A DNA stretch of 64,000 bases from Paenibacillus allorhizosphaerae (GCF_910594985.1 NZ_CAJVCE010000006.1:186001-250000), one strand, 5' to 3'. Shown: positions 16,596 through 25,670, counted from the first letter of the stretch. Notes: generated by a model from the sequence alone, not told the origin. Numbers and translations are program-made.

Positions 16596-17576
16596 TTGAA
16601 TTGAAATCTTTTGTATCGACATGGCAACCGACTTGTCTTTTTCATCAATTCTTTGAAACAACAATTCTGTCGCCTTCTCGGTTACGGCTTTTACATCATA
16701 CTTAACCGACGTAAGGGGGATTTCTGCAAAACTGGCGGCTGCGGTGTCGTCAAAACCAATGAAGGATAATTCCTCGGGAATTCTTATCCCACGTTCCCGA
16801 CACCATCGCATAGCCCCAAGCGCAATATAATCTCTTGTACAAATGACGGCTGTCGGCATAGCGTTCTTGTATAGCTCCTCAATGGATGCATAACCGGCGT
16901 CATATCCATCGCTTTGAACCCTCCCTACCAAACTTGGATCAAAGGGGATATGGTTGTCCTGCAATGCAGCGAAGTAGCCGTTCTGTTTCTCTTTATCGCT
17001 ATAGTTGCCGCCGCCTAAAAAGCCGATTCGCTTATGTCCGGCTTGAATAAAATGAGTTGCCGCTTTATATGCTCCCTCTCTCCGGTTCACGTAAACGGCA
17101 TCCGTTGGCAGCTCATAATCACCGCCTGCCAGCAAGATAATCGGAAATTTGTTGTCCCGCAGCAATTTGATTTTAGCAAAATTGGCCGTAAATACGGGAT
17201 ACATAAGAATCCCGTCCACCTGGCGAGAGACAAGCACATCCAGTGCCTCGGCCTCTTGCTCAGGGCTGGAGTTGGTAATCATAAGCATCATATTGTAACC
17301 GGATTTCTTGAGAATCTGCTCAATCTCTTGAGCGGTTTCCGTAAGGATCGGGTTCATCAGCTCCGTCAAAATAATTCCTATCGTATTCGTCTTCTTTTGC
17401 ACCAATGATCTTGCTACTACATTAGGAATATAATTTAACTGTTTGGCGCACTCCATGATGATAGATCTGGTTTCCTCACTTATACGTGGGCTTCCTTTAA
17501 GGGCCAGTGAAACCGTGTTAATTGAAAACCCGGTTTTTTCAGCGATTTCTTTTTGACGAATGCTTTTGGAATTCAT
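16569..17576 (-). CDS. LacI-family transcriptional repressor
   Basis: 335 residues. The LacI helix-turn-helix (QKEIAEKTGFSINTVSLALKG, with hinge RSLVQKKTNTIG) occupies residues 8-65 and is followed by a periplasmic-binding-type sensor domain (to residue 335; GFLGGGNYSDKEK, FIGFDDTAAASFAEIPLTSV). It is expected to bind a sugar-derived inducer and repress nearby genes. Near-identical palindromes precede its own start and both isomerase genes, making these its probable targets. The start at 17576 has AAAGGG nine bases upstream. Confidence 0.92.
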   Translation of the reverse strand: MNSKSIRQKEIAEKTGFSINTVSLALKGSPRISEETRSIIMECAKQLNYIPNVVARSLVQKKTNTIGIILTELMNPILTETAQEIEQILKKSGYNMMLMITNSSPEQEAEALDVLVSRQVDGILMYPVFTANFAKIKLLRDNKFPIILLAGGDYELPTDAVYVNRREGAYKAATHFIQAGHKRIGFLGGGNYSDKEKQNGYFAALQDNHIPFDPSLVGRVQSDGYDAGYASIEELYKNAMPTAVICTRDYIALGAMRWCRERGIRIPEELSFIGFDDTAAASFAEIPLTSVKYDVKAVTEKATELLFQRIDEKDKSVAMSIQKISIQPRLVIRQS

Positions 17577-17620
17577 GCGAACAAACCCTTTATAATTGAA
17601 GTATATGCAGTAAGACCTGA

Positions 17621-17636
17621 ATATTAACGATAATAT
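17621..17636. promoter_or_regulatory. Predicted LacI-family autoregulatory operator
   Basis: ATATTAACGATAATAT differs from a perfect palindrome at one base and from the 15339 site at one base. It lies 45 bases before the LacI gene start. Confidence 0.7.
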
Positions 17637-17727
17637 GCTAATTATATTTTAGGTATACATTTTTGTAAACACAACTCCATGAATTGCTGCATTAAGCCGC
17701 ATTTTAAAGCGGCCCGCTCAATCATCG

Positions 17728-18783
17728 TCACCTTTTCAATCTGCATATGATCTCGTGCGTTACTTGCTTCGTTGTTCCCGTACCGCCAATATCTGTTGTC
17801 TTAACTCCTGATTGCGTCACATCCTCCACTACCTTCAAGAGATGCTGTCCTATCTCCTGATGACCCAAATGGTCAAGCATCATCTTCGCGGTCCAGATTT
17901 GCCCGATCGGATTGGCAATGCCCTGTCCGGCGATATCCGGCGCAGAGCCATGAACCGGTTCGAACATGGAAGGATATTTGCCGTTTAGGTTGATATTAGC
18001 TGCCGGAGCAACTCCGATACTGCCCATGATAACGGCTCCAATATCGGTTAGAATATCTCCGAATAAATTACTGGCGACTACCACATCAAACACATGAGGT
18101 TTGCTGACAAAAAATGCTGACAGCGCATCAATGTGAACAGATGTCGTTTGCACGCCCGGATAGTCTTGACTCACATCCTTGAAAACTTGGTCCCAGAACG
18201 GCATGGAGTACACGATCCCGTTGGACTTGGTAGCACTGGTAACGTGACCTCTCCGTTTCTGAGCTAATTCGAACGCATACCGGATGGCTCGCTCCGTTCC
18301 TTTTCGCGTAAACACCGCGTTTTGAATTGCGATCTCGTCATCCCCTCTGTGTATGCGTCCGCCGATTTCGCTATACTCCCCTTCACTATTCTCCCTGACC
18401 ACTAAGAGATCAAAATCGTTGGGGCCTTTGAGCGGAGTATCGAGCCCGCGGAAATATTTAGCTGGACGAATATTGATCACCTGTTCGAACTCACGCCTAA
18501 TTTTAATCAACAGTCCCCACAACGAGACATGATCCGGCACACGCTGAGGATCGCCGACGGCACCAAGAAATATAGCTTCAAAGTTTTGCAGTGTCTCCAA
18601 CCCGTTATCCGGCATCATTTTTCCATGCTGCTCAAAATAATCACAGCTCCATGGAAAGTTTGTGTACTTGAACGAAATCCCTCCATGTACTTCTGCAATC
18701 GCATCCAGCACATCCAGTGCGGCGGGCACAACCTCTTTTCCTATGCCATCACCGGGAATAACTGCGATTTCGTAGTGCTTCAT
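17728..18783 (-). CDS. Tartrate/isopropylmalate-type hydroxyacid dehydrogenase
   Basis: A 351-residue beta-decarboxylating dehydrogenase. It has the N-terminal AVIPGDGIGKEV, the substrate-loop arginines (KIRREFEQVINIRP), the catalytic TKSNGIVY lysine-asparagine block, and metal-binding aspartates in SNLFGDILTDIGA. The sequence SCDYFEQHGKMMPDNGL is typical of the tartrate/D-malate branch rather than LeuB. Such enzymes oxidise tartrate, D-malate or a related hydroxy acid with NAD and Mn2+. The ATG at 18783 is preferred; a GTG at 18795 overlaps the ribosome site AAGGAG. It could handle a hydroxy acid derived from uronate breakdown (inference). A cre-like site lies upstream. Confidence 0.87.
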   Translation of the reverse strand: MKHYEIAVIPGDGIGKEVVPAALDVLDAIAEVHGGISFKYTNFPWSCDYFEQHGKMMPDNGLETLQNFEAIFLGAVGDPQRVPDHVSLWGLLIKIRREFEQVINIRPAKYFRGLDTPLKGPNDFDLLVVRENSEGEYSEIGGRIHRGDDEIAIQNAVFTRKGTERAIRYAFELAQKRRGHVTSATKSNGIVYSMPFWDQVFKDVSQDYPGVQTTSVHIDALSAFFVSKPHVFDVVVASNLFGDILTDIGAVIMGSIGVAPAANINLNGKYPSMFEPVHGSAPDIAGQGIANPIGQIWTAKMMLDHLGHQEIGQHLLKVVEDVTQSGVKTTDIGGTGTTKQVTHEIICRLKR

Positions 18784-18829
18784 GCCATACTCCACTCCTT
18801 ATTTAGTAGGTTGTGTGGCTGCAGCGATT

Positions 18830-18843
18830 TGCAACCGCTTACG
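18830..18843. promoter_or_regulatory. cre-like site before the dehydrogenase
   Basis: On the minus strand CGTAAGCGGTTGCA is two mismatches from TGWAANCGNTNWCA and lies 47 bases upstream of the start at 18783. Confidence 0.4.
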
Positions 18844-19044
18844 ATTTATACATTTTAAATATACGCGATAAAAGACGATCCCTCAAATAAGTTCGTTACA
18901 ATGTATGCAGATTTGTGTCGTTCAACGACAATGCCGGATGATGGTAGTCTAAGAAACGAACCCCTACTGGTTTCAGAGTTATATCCATTCGCGGTATAAT
19001 GATGTAAGCGCCACATAACCTGAAAAAAAAGAAGGAGATATGCT

Positions 19045-20028
19045 ATGGAATACGTGAAGTTGGGACGTACGGGGATGGACGTATCGCGTCTTTGTTTGGG
19101 ATGTATGAGCTATGGCGATCCGGCAAGAGGGACCCACCCTTGGACCTTGAACGAGGAGCAGAGCCGTCCCTTCATCAAAAAAGCGCTTGAACTCGGCATT
19201 AATTTTTTCGATACGGCCAACGTGTATTCCGACGGCACCAGCGAAGAAATTGTCGGACGCGCATTGAAAGATTTGGCCAATCGGGACGAGATCGTCATCG
19301 CCACCAAAGTGCATGGCAGAACGCGGCCGGGTCCGAACGGCGCAGGACTTTCCCGTAAAGCAATCCTCAGTGAGATCGATAAAAGCTTGAAAAGGCTCGG
19401 AACCGACTATGTCGATTTATACCAGATACACCGTTGGGACGATCGGACACCGATTGAAGAAACGATGGAGGCGCTTCATGACGTAGTAAAAGCCGGGAAG
19501 GCCCGGTACATAGGCGCTTCCTCCATGTATGCCTGGCAGTTTCTTAAGGCGCTGCATATCTCGGAACGTAATGGATGGACTAGATTTGTATCGATGCAAA
19601 ATTATTTAAACCTCCTTTACCGCGAAGAGGAACGGGAAATGCTTCCGTTATGCAAAGCGGAACAGATCGCCGTTATCCCATGGAGCCCACTTGCCCGCGG
19701 AAGATTGACCCGCAGTTGGGATGAGACGAGCGAACGTTCCCTGACGGATGAGTTCGGAAAGCGTCTCTACGCGGTAACAGCCGAAGCCGACCGCAAAGTG
19801 GTGGAACGCGTCCATGAGGTTGCAGCCGGCCGAGGCATTCCGCTCGCGCAGGTGGCGCTAGCTTGGGTGCTTCAAAAATCGCCGGTCACGGCGCCGATTA
19901 TAGGCGCGACGAAGCCAAACCATCTTGAGGATGCAGCTTCAGCCGTTTCACTGAAGCTTACGCCTGAAGAAATCGCCAGCCTCGAGGAGCCGTATGTTCC
20001 TCATCCGGTTATGGGCGGCTTGAATTAA
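19045..20028 (+). CDS. Aldo/keto reductase
   Basis: 327 residues with the full AKR (beta/alpha)8 signature. FFDTANVYSDGTSEEIVGRAL carries the catalytic Asp and Tyr, ATKVHG the Lys, and YQIHRWD the His; SPLARGRLTR and GATKPNHLEDA form the NADPH site. It reduces aldehydes or ketones of sugars or small molecules with NADPH. AAGGAG precedes the ATG at 19045. It is the only plus-strand gene between 5.6 and 34 kb, with its own strong terminator, so it is independently controlled. The substrate is unknown. Confidence 0.93.
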   Translation: MEYVKLGRTGMDVSRLCLGCMSYGDPARGTHPWTLNEEQSRPFIKKALELGINFFDTANVYSDGTSEEIVGRALKDLANRDEIVIATKVHGRTRPGPNGAGLSRKAILSEIDKSLKRLGTDYVDLYQIHRWDDRTPIEETMEALHDVVKAGKARYIGASSMYAWQFLKALHISERNGWTRFVSMQNYLNLLYREEEREMLPLCKAEQIAVIPWSPLARGRLTRSWDETSERSLTDEFGKRLYAVTAEADRKVVERVHEVAAGRGIPLAQVALAWVLQKSPVTAPIIGATKPNHLEDAASAVSLKLTPEEIASLEEPYVPHPVMGGLN

Positions 20029-20034
20029 CGAAAA

Positions 20035-20065
20035 GCGGCGCAGAACATTCTGCGTCGTTTTTTTT
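20035..20065 (+). terminator. Intrinsic terminator of the aldo/keto reductase
   Basis: A CGGCGCAGA/TCTGCGTCG stem with a 4-base loop and one G-T pair is followed by eight T residues. It may also work for the minus-strand gene at 20132. Confidence 0.9.
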
Positions 20066-20131
20066 AGAGCGTCCTCCCGGATGATGGGACTTAATGCGTC
20101 ACAATTCAAAGTATCGTCCGTTGACCACTCG

Positions 20132-20707
20132 CTAGCCTTTTTCAAGCCTTCGGGATGAATTGGATATCACGTAGGTCAATGCAATACCGCCCGAAGGAAA
20201 TACTTTAGCCTCATTCAGTTTCAAGTGAATCTGGCCTGAAAACACCCCGAAAAGCGGTTTGCCCTTCCCCAGCAAAACCGGATTCACGATAAGTCTATAC
20301 TCATCGATGAGCTCGTGTTCCGTCAAATTCCGGACGATACTGCCGCTGCCGTAAATGACCATGTCTTTTCCCGGTTGCTTCTTCAGTCGTTCAATCTCCA
20401 CCGCCAGATTTCCACTTAGCGGACGGGCGTTATTCCATGTTCCCCAAGGCGTTTCTTTCAACGTCCCGGTGACTACATATTTCTGCAATTCATTTGTTCG
20501 TGCCGCAAAACTGCCTTGAGCATACGGCCAAAAGCCGGCCATCACTTCATAGGTAATCCGGCCGTAAATAATGGTATCCACCGAATCAAGCAGTTTCATT
20601 GCGTAGTCATTCAGTTCTTCATCTTGAACGAACCAATCCAGTTGCCCCCTTTCCTCCTCCATGAAGCCTTCTACCGATAACATTTCAGAGGCGATTACTT
20701 TCCGCAT
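20132..20707 (-). CDS. Dihydrofolate reductase-fold (RibD C-terminal) protein
   Basis: A 191-residue protein of the RibD_C/DHFR-like family (YceB/YyaP type). It begins VIASEMLSVEGFMEE, has TIIYGRITYEVMAGFW near residue 50, and the NADPH-loop VIYGSGSIVRNL near 120. In the family these are reductases of uncertain substrate. The ATG at 20707 is chosen because GGGAGG lies nine bases before it and directly abuts the upstream ATG at 20716. Nothing in the context assigns a role. Confidence 0.85.
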   Translation of the reverse strand: MRKVIASEMLSVEGFMEEERGQLDWFVQDEELNDYAMKLLDSVDTIIYGRITYEVMAGFWPYAQGSFAARTNELQKYVVTGTLKETPWGTWNNARPLSGNLAVEIERLKKQPGKDMVIYGSGSIVRNLTEHELIDEYRLIVNPVLLGKGKPLFGVFSGQIHLKLNEAKVFPSGGIALTYVISNSSRRLEKG

Positions 20708-20860
20708 CAAGCTCATCCTCCCGTTGTTAAAATGACATTTAATTCCGAAGGTACACTCGCAGGATCCTATTCCAATATAGCAATGTTTTATATGTTACGT
20801 TTCTTACCGATTGCTATATAATCAGTGTTTAAGTTATATCCAGACCTCCTACGGTCCGTA

Positions 20861-21283
20861 TTAAAAAAATTCTTTAAGAAAACTGCGCCATGCGCTGGTT
20901 TTTTTGGCGGTTACTCGTCCTCTTGAACGGCTTTTCTCTTGGGGCTTTTTCGCTTGCGTAGTTTGCTTTTCTTTTGTTTTGGTGACCGGAACCCTTTTCT
21001 CCACTTTTATATTTCGTTCTAAATTACAGTTCCAACGGATCCCGCCCTGTTTAAGCTGACGTTTAACAAGGTAACCGTTCGTTTCAAGTTCATTGATTGC
21101 CATTTCTATTGCACGTTTGCTATCCGTTTTGCTCGCCTTTGAAAGCATCTCTATCGAAAAGCCCTTTTTCCTGCTAGAGAAGATCATGTACAAAAAAAGT
21201 CCCCTGGCTCTGAAGGATATCTGGTCATCATTTAACAAGGTGTTGCCTAGCCGCAAAATCGTTTCATTTTGATTTTCTTCCAT
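20861..21283 (-). CDS. Winged-helix replication-initiator-like protein
   Basis: 140 residues. Residues 10-75 (LLNDDQISFRARGLFLYMI, then a helix-turn-helix ending NGYLVKRQ) match the winged-helix N-domain of DnaD-like and plasmid or phage replication proteins, which begin with a similar phrase. The rest is a lysine-rich basic tail, suggesting DNA or RNA binding. No partner replication genes are nearby, so it may be a leftover of a mobile element or an orphan regulator. AGGAGGGG precedes the ATG. Confidence 0.6.
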   Translation of the reverse strand: MEENQNETILRLGNTLLNDDQISFRARGLFLYMIFSSRKKGFSIEMLSKASKTDSKRAIEMAINELETNGYLVKRQLKQGGIRWNCNLERNIKVEKRVPVTKTKEKQTTQAKKPQEKSRSRGRVTAKKTSAWRSFLKEFF

Positions 21284-21651
21284 ACATGTCCCCTCCTATC
21301 CATGTTAGAAAAATAAAGCCTAATTAACTTATTTGCCGGTTGGCTAACAATTCCTTCTAATGCCCTGCCGTGTTCATTTCAAAATAAAAGGCTTCTCTAA
21401 ACTGGTAAGAATGAAGCAGCGGCAAAGAAATGCTTCAAATCTCGATAAAAAAGAGCCGCGTTTGGCAGCTCTTGCTTCAAATTATTCAACTATCGTTCTC
21501 CGTTAACTCAATGCTTTTTGCTGCCAGATTCCATTTAAAGACATCACAATTAAGAACCGAGGCGGAAGGTTCGCACCGGTATTCCCGTAAGTTCCTTCCT
21601 CTTGGATTCACCCGGCTCCGATTGTATGCCTGATTGTTTTGCGACTCCTGC
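21284..21651. other. Intergenic stretch, no gene seen
   Basis: 368 bases without a convincing gene. The only structure noted is the terminator-like hairpin at 21446-21473. Confidence 0.5.
21446..21473 (-). terminator. Terminator-like hairpin
   Basis: AAGAGC (21451-21456) pairs with GCTCTT (21468-21473); the minus strand continues into TTTTTATCG. It would end transcription from the VOC gene at 21652, though 180 bases away. Confidence 0.5.
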
Positions 21652-22239
21652 TCAAGAACCTCGAATTTCCGAGATGATGGAGCCGAGAAACTTTTGCTGT
21701 TCAAAACTAGCTTTTTCACATAGCCCCCGTAGCAATTGATTCTCATGCTCAGTCAGATCCCGTTTAAGTGTTGAACTCATTCTTTGTTTCAAGTCGAAAT
21801 ACACGCCTCTTTCTTCGACCGCCCGAATATAGTGCCCGTCCGGATCATAAAAGGTGAAATAACCGAAATCATTAGTAAATACAGGTTCTTTATCAATATG
21901 GGCTCCAGCTTGTTTAATCCGTTCATGCAAAGCAAGCAAATCATTCGTTAATAACTCCACCATCGTCACGTGCCCCGTGCTGCTTGTGATAAAGAATGAA
22001 CGAGGAAATACAAACTTCAATTGTGTGACATCTTCCGGTTTGGTTTCCATCAAAAAAATACCCGGACCGTTTCCATTTTTCAATGCAACATGCGCCTCTC
22101 CAAACGAATAATCTGCTGAAATCAATTCATAGCCCAACACATCACAATAAAAATCCACCGATTTTTTCAAATTTGTGACTGGAAATCTCATGCAGCAGTA
22201 ACCAATCACATCTGCACCATTCGTTTTTTTGTTTAACAT
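21652..22239 (-). CDS. VOC (glyoxalase-fold) protein
   Basis: 195 residues. A vicinal-oxygen-chelate domain spans residues 12-145 (MRFPVTNLKKSVDFYCDVLGYEL, DFGYFTFYDPDGHYIRAVE). It is followed by a helical tail of about 50 residues that is not part of the fold. VOC proteins act as metal-dependent lyases, dioxygenases or antibiotic-binding proteins; the sequence does not decide. The start at 22239 has AAGGAG. Upstream and downstream genes are unrelated. Confidence 0.85.
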   Translation of the reverse strand: MLNKKTNGADVIGYCCMRFPVTNLKKSVDFYCDVLGYELISADYSFGEAHVALKNGNGPGIFLMETKPEDVTQLKFVFPRSFFITSSTGHVTMVELLTNDLLALHERIKQAGAHIDKEPVFTNDFGYFTFYDPDGHYIRAVEERGVYFDLKQRMSSTLKRDLTEHENQLLRGLCEKASFEQQKFLGSIISEIRGS

Positions 22240-22329
22240 ATATATATTCTCCTTTTTTAAATATCTATTTTTCGTTGTGAATTGCTAGATTATTTCAATC
22301 AGCAACTGACGTGCCCGAGATTAAGATAG

Positions 22330-22374
22330 CCATCTTTATCCAGTAGCAGTGATCCGTCGGAAGCCTTACTTGTC
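22330..22374. repeat. Dispersed repeat family B, copy 2
   Basis: CCATCTTTATCCAGTAGCAG followed by GATCCGTCGG and ACTTGTC matches the copy at 205-256 at roughly three of four positions. Confidence 0.45.
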
Positions 22375-22375
22375 A

Positions 22376-22430
22376 AAAACCTCCATTATGACTCGCCGAA
22401 TCAAGGATTGCGAGTCACAAGGGAGGTTTC
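22376..22430 (-). terminator. Terminator of the sulfatase group
   Basis: Two nested stems, AAACCTCC/GGAGGTTT (22377-22384, 22422-22429) and TGACTCGC/GCGAGTCA (22389-22396, 22410-22417), are followed on the minus strand by TTTTTGAC. It ends the minus-strand sulfatase transcript. Confidence 0.75.
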
Positions 22431-22432
22431 GT

Positions 22433-22787
22433 TTATTCGGCAGGCTGCGTCCAACAATTGCGCGGATCAACCTTCATGCGAACTTGCCGACCGGGTAAGG
22501 ATGCGGAGCTTGAAGGCGAATCATCCACAAGGCAAGCTCCTGCAGCAGCTCGTGCTCCTTATCTCGATGCGCCGGCTGACCGTAAAGGTTGTCCGTTTCG
22601 AGCGGATCGTTCCGGTGATCATAGAGCTGGCCGCTTCCCTCGGAGTTAAGATCAAGTTTCCAATCGCCTTTGCGCACAGTCCGGATTGAACCACACTGGG
22701 TATACATGTTGAGCGGATCATAGCCTCCTTGGCCCTCGCCGAAGTAGTCGTAGTCGAACTCGTCAAGAGAATAGCTTAAGCCGCCGG
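22433..22787 (-). pseudogene. C-terminal fragment of a third sulfatase
   Basis: Immediately after the stop of the sulfatase at 22788, a different frame of the minus strand reads FDYDYFGEGQGGYDPLN, RTVRKGDWKLDLN, QLYDHRNDPLETDNLYGQP. This is the typical C-terminal arm of a sulfatase (W-K-L...LYDL..DP.E..NL). The frame meets TGA at 22474 but continues after a one-base shift as KVDPRNCWTQPAE and a stop at 22433. The N-terminal catalytic half is absent. It looks like the residue of a tandem sulfatase copy lost by deletion. Confidence 0.75.
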
Positions 22788-24182
22788 TTACTGTTTCCGG
22801 GTTGCAGGAATTTCCGCATTTACGCTCTCAAGCCATGACTTTAGGTTCTCGTCCAGCTTATGCGTAAGCTCCGGCTCGCTCCGGCTCAGATTGACAGATT
22901 CGGCTTCATCATTGCTCAGGTTGTACAGCTCCTTGCTCTCATCATCGAAGAACGAAATAATCTTCCAATCGCCTGTACGATTAGCCGCCGATGACCGTCC
23001 TCCCAGGAAATGCGGTTTTTCCAGTGGATAGTGCCAGTAAAATGAGCGATCAACGAGATCAGCCGGTATTTCGGCACCTTCCTCCAGCCCGTACATCAGA
23101 GAAGTTATCGATACGCCGTCCACGATATGATGCTTCGGAATTTGGTAGCCCAGTATTTCGGCAAAGGTTGGATAAAAATCCATATTAATCGTTGGTACGC
23201 GGCATTCCGTTCCCTTGGCCACCCTTTGCGGCCAGCTCATCGCCAGCGGGATCCGCAAGCCGCCTTCATAGGTCGTCGACTTGCCCCCGCGAAGGTGACC
23301 GTTCCTTGTAACCCTCGTCTCGCCTCCGTTATCACTAGTAAAAATAATCAGCGTATTCTGATCCAATCCAAGCTCCTCAAGCGTTTTCCGAATCATGCCT
23401 ACTCCGTCGTCGACGCTTTTAAGCATGGCGGCCAGGATCGGATTATGGTGCTTGATCCAAGCCAGATCATCGGAGCTGTTTAAGCCTGCTTTTTCCGCAA
23501 AATATCGGACATCCTCAGTTTTCCCGACCAAAGTGGTATGAACGGCATAATGACTTAAGTACAAGAAGAACGGACGATCCGCATTCCGGCGAATGAACCG
23601 GACGGCTTCTTCGTTCATCCGATCCACCAAGTACTCCTCTTTTTTGCCGTCAAGCGGCTGAATGGCAGGGTCGACCAGCTTGTACGGCCAAAAATAACTG
23701 CCATTGCCGATTCCGACCTGCTCGGAAACGATGGATTCGTTAAACCCGTATTTCGTAGGACCGAATTTCACGCCATTCTGATCGTAGCCGGAAAGATGCC
23801 ATTTCCCAATAATCCCGGTATGGTAGGATTGCTGCTTGAACATATCCGCCAGTGTGACCATATTCGGATCGAACCGGAAATCGGTATCCTCCGGCAGCTC
23901 GTTGTCCGCGAACGAATTCGGATTCAGCGGCAAATGCCACTCCGTATCCGGTCTTAAATAGTCCGTAATTCCGTTGCGCGGAGGAGCTTGACCCGTCATT
24001 AACGCGGCTCTGGACGGACTGCACACGGTTGAGCTCGCATACGCTGTCGTGAACCGTATGCCGCCCGCGGCAAGTGCGTCTATATTCGGTGTTTCATTAA
24101 AGGTGTTTCCGTAGCAGCCCAGCTCTCCCCATCCTAAATCATCCACCAAAATAAAGATGACGTTCGGCTTATTCTGACTCAT
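22788..24182 (-). CDS. Sulfatase (formylglycine type) B
   Basis: 464 residues of the alkaline-phosphatase-superfamily sulfatases. NVIFILVDDLGWGELGCYG holds the metal Asp pair, and CSPSRAALMTG (Cys54) is the C-x-P-x-R site converted to formylglycine. GIIGKWHLSG gives the Lys/His pair and FTSDNGGE the second metal site. It hydrolyses sulfate esters, most likely on a polysaccharide fragment. No signal peptide is seen, so it probably acts in the cytoplasm. The ATG at 24182 follows GGAGGG; the longer frame from 24347 has no ribosome site. No formylglycine-generating or anSME gene is present here. It follows solute-binding protein 3 by 192 bases. Confidence 0.92.
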   Translation of the reverse strand: MSQNKPNVIFILVDDLGWGELGCYGNTFNETPNIDALAAGGIRFTTAYASSTVCSPSRAALMTGQAPPRNGITDYLRPDTEWHLPLNPNSFADNELPEDTDFRFDPNMVTLADMFKQQSYHTGIIGKWHLSGYDQNGVKFGPTKYGFNESIVSEQVGIGNGSYFWPYKLVDPAIQPLDGKKEEYLVDRMNEEAVRFIRRNADRPFFLYLSHYAVHTTLVGKTEDVRYFAEKAGLNSSDDLAWIKHHNPILAAMLKSVDDGVGMIRKTLEELGLDQNTLIIFTSDNGGETRVTRNGHLRGGKSTTYEGGLRIPLAMSWPQRVAKGTECRVPTINMDFYPTFAEILGYQIPKHHIVDGVSITSLMYGLEEGAEIPADLVDRSFYWHYPLEKPHFLGGRSSAANRTGDWKIISFFDDESKELYNLSNDEAESVNLSRSEPELTHKLDENLKSWLESVNAEIPATRKQ

Positions 24183-24374
24183 GACTTCTGTTCCCTCCGC
24201 TTGTTTAGTTGAATATGGTGCTTCAAGCTCCAACATATTACTATTTAATAATAAAAATAGGTATTGCGTTCCTCCCACATCCGGAAGGAACGTTTTTATA
24301 TTCACCTCATCCAGTCGAAAAAAATGCTGTTCCTCCCAATCTTTCAACCGAAGGAAACTCTTTATAGGTTTTTA

Positions 24375-25670
24375 TTATTTGCTGTAAGACGCAATCGACT
24401 TGTTCGCGCGCTCCTCTGCTTCCCTAAGCGCCGTATTGATATCCTTCTCACCCTTCACAATTTCGTCGGCCGCCTTGTTAATTTCCGGGTTAACGAGGTT
24501 GTCGTATACGTTGCCGCGATTGATCGGCTGATGCTTGTGTTTGAACGGCGCGGCAATATTTTTGCCCTTCAGCGATGCATAGTCTTGACCGAACGCCTTC
24601 TTGATCGCGTCATCCTTCAATACAGCCGGACGGGCTGCCTTGGACATCGCCATCTGGTTCTCCTTGCTCGTAATCGCTTTCAGCGCAAGGAATGCCTGGT
24701 CCGAATATTTGCTTTGAGCGGAGATTGTCATAATTTGCAGCGGCGTGTCCACCTCAAGCGGTTTGCCCGGCATCGAAGGGAAGGTGACCATATCCCAATT
24801 AAACACGTCGCCGGCTTTATAATTTTCTTCCAGAAGCCCCAGCCCGCCGTTAAAGGTTGCCATCATGGCTACATTCTTGTTGTCGCGGAACATCTTTTCG
24901 GACGGGTTGCCTTCGTTGCCCGGAATCATGCGCAGCTGCCTGTAAATATCCATCGCCTGCTTCCAGCTTTCGGTCGTCAGCTTCGCCTTGCCGGATGCAT
25001 CGTACTTCTCCTGCAGCATCGTCAACGAAAGCCGCGACGCAACCATCGCGCCGATGCCTTTGTACGAGATGCCATCCACCGTCTTCGTCACCTTGCGCGC
25101 CAGCTCGATCGTCTCCGGCCACGTCATGCCGTCCTTCGGATAAGCGATGCCGAAGCGATCGAATATATCCTTGTTATAGAGCAGAATCGGGAAGCCGAGA
25201 GAGAACGGCATCGAGTAAATTTGGCCTTTGTCCCCGTAACGCTTGATCATCTCGATGGTGGACGATTCGAAATCGTTCAGGTTGACATCGTACTTTTTGA
25301 TCAACGGGTTCAAATCAAGCTGCATATCCAGCTTTTGCAGCACCGGCACGTCGAGTATGCCCGAATAGATCATATCCGGGATGAACCCCGCCGTGATCAT
25401 GCTTTCGAAATTTTCCCCTTGCTGGTATTTGCGATATTCGACCGTAATGAACGGATATTTCGCCTTGACCGGGTCGGCGATCATCGTTTTGAATTCCTCG
25501 TCCGATATGCCCGAACCGAGCGTCGCCATCGTAAGCGTTACCGGCGTCTGGTCCAGCACGGCATTGGCGCCGGGCTCCGGCTGCTCCGACTCTCCTCCGC
25601 TGCAGCCCGTCAATGCCAAGCTCATTGCGATTGCAGACGCCATTAGTACCTTGGATTTCTCTCTCAACAT
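24375..25670 (-). CDS. ABC transporter extracellular solute-binding lipoprotein 3
   Basis: 431 residues with lipobox LTGC (Cys23). It is a paralog of the proteins at 4312 and 10311 (YNKDIFDRFGIAYPKDGMTW; LKGKNIAAPFK; DINTALREAEE). It lies between two sulfatase genes, all on the minus strand with gaps of 104 and 192 bases, which suggests it captures a sulfated oligosaccharide. As with the other two, no permease genes accompany it. The start at 25670 follows GGGGGG. Confidence 0.9.
   Translation of the reverse strand: MLREKSKVLMASAIAMSLALTGCSGGESEQPEPGANAVLDQTPVTLTMATLGSGISDEEFKTMIADPVKAKYPFITVEYRKYQQGENFESMITAGFIPDMIYSGILDVPVLQKLDMQLDLNPLIKKYDVNLNDFESSTIEMIKRYGDKGQIYSMPFSLGFPILLYNKDIFDRFGIAYPKDGMTWPETIELARKVTKTVDGISYKGIGAMVASRLSLTMLQEKYDASGKAKLTTESWKQAMDIYRQLRMIPGNEGNPSEKMFRDNKNVAMMATFNGGLGLLEENYKAGDVFNWDMVTFPSMPGKPLEVDTPLQIMTISAQSKYSDQAFLALKAITSKENQMAMSKAARPAVLKDDAIKKAFGQDYASLKGKNIAAPFKHKHQPINRGNVYDNLVNPEINKAADEIVKGEKDINTALREAEERANKSIASYSK

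Noticed and set aside
17696-17713. GCCGC/GCGGC hairpin as terminator of the dehydrogenase
   Set aside because: Only a 5-bp stem and no T tract; too weak to call.
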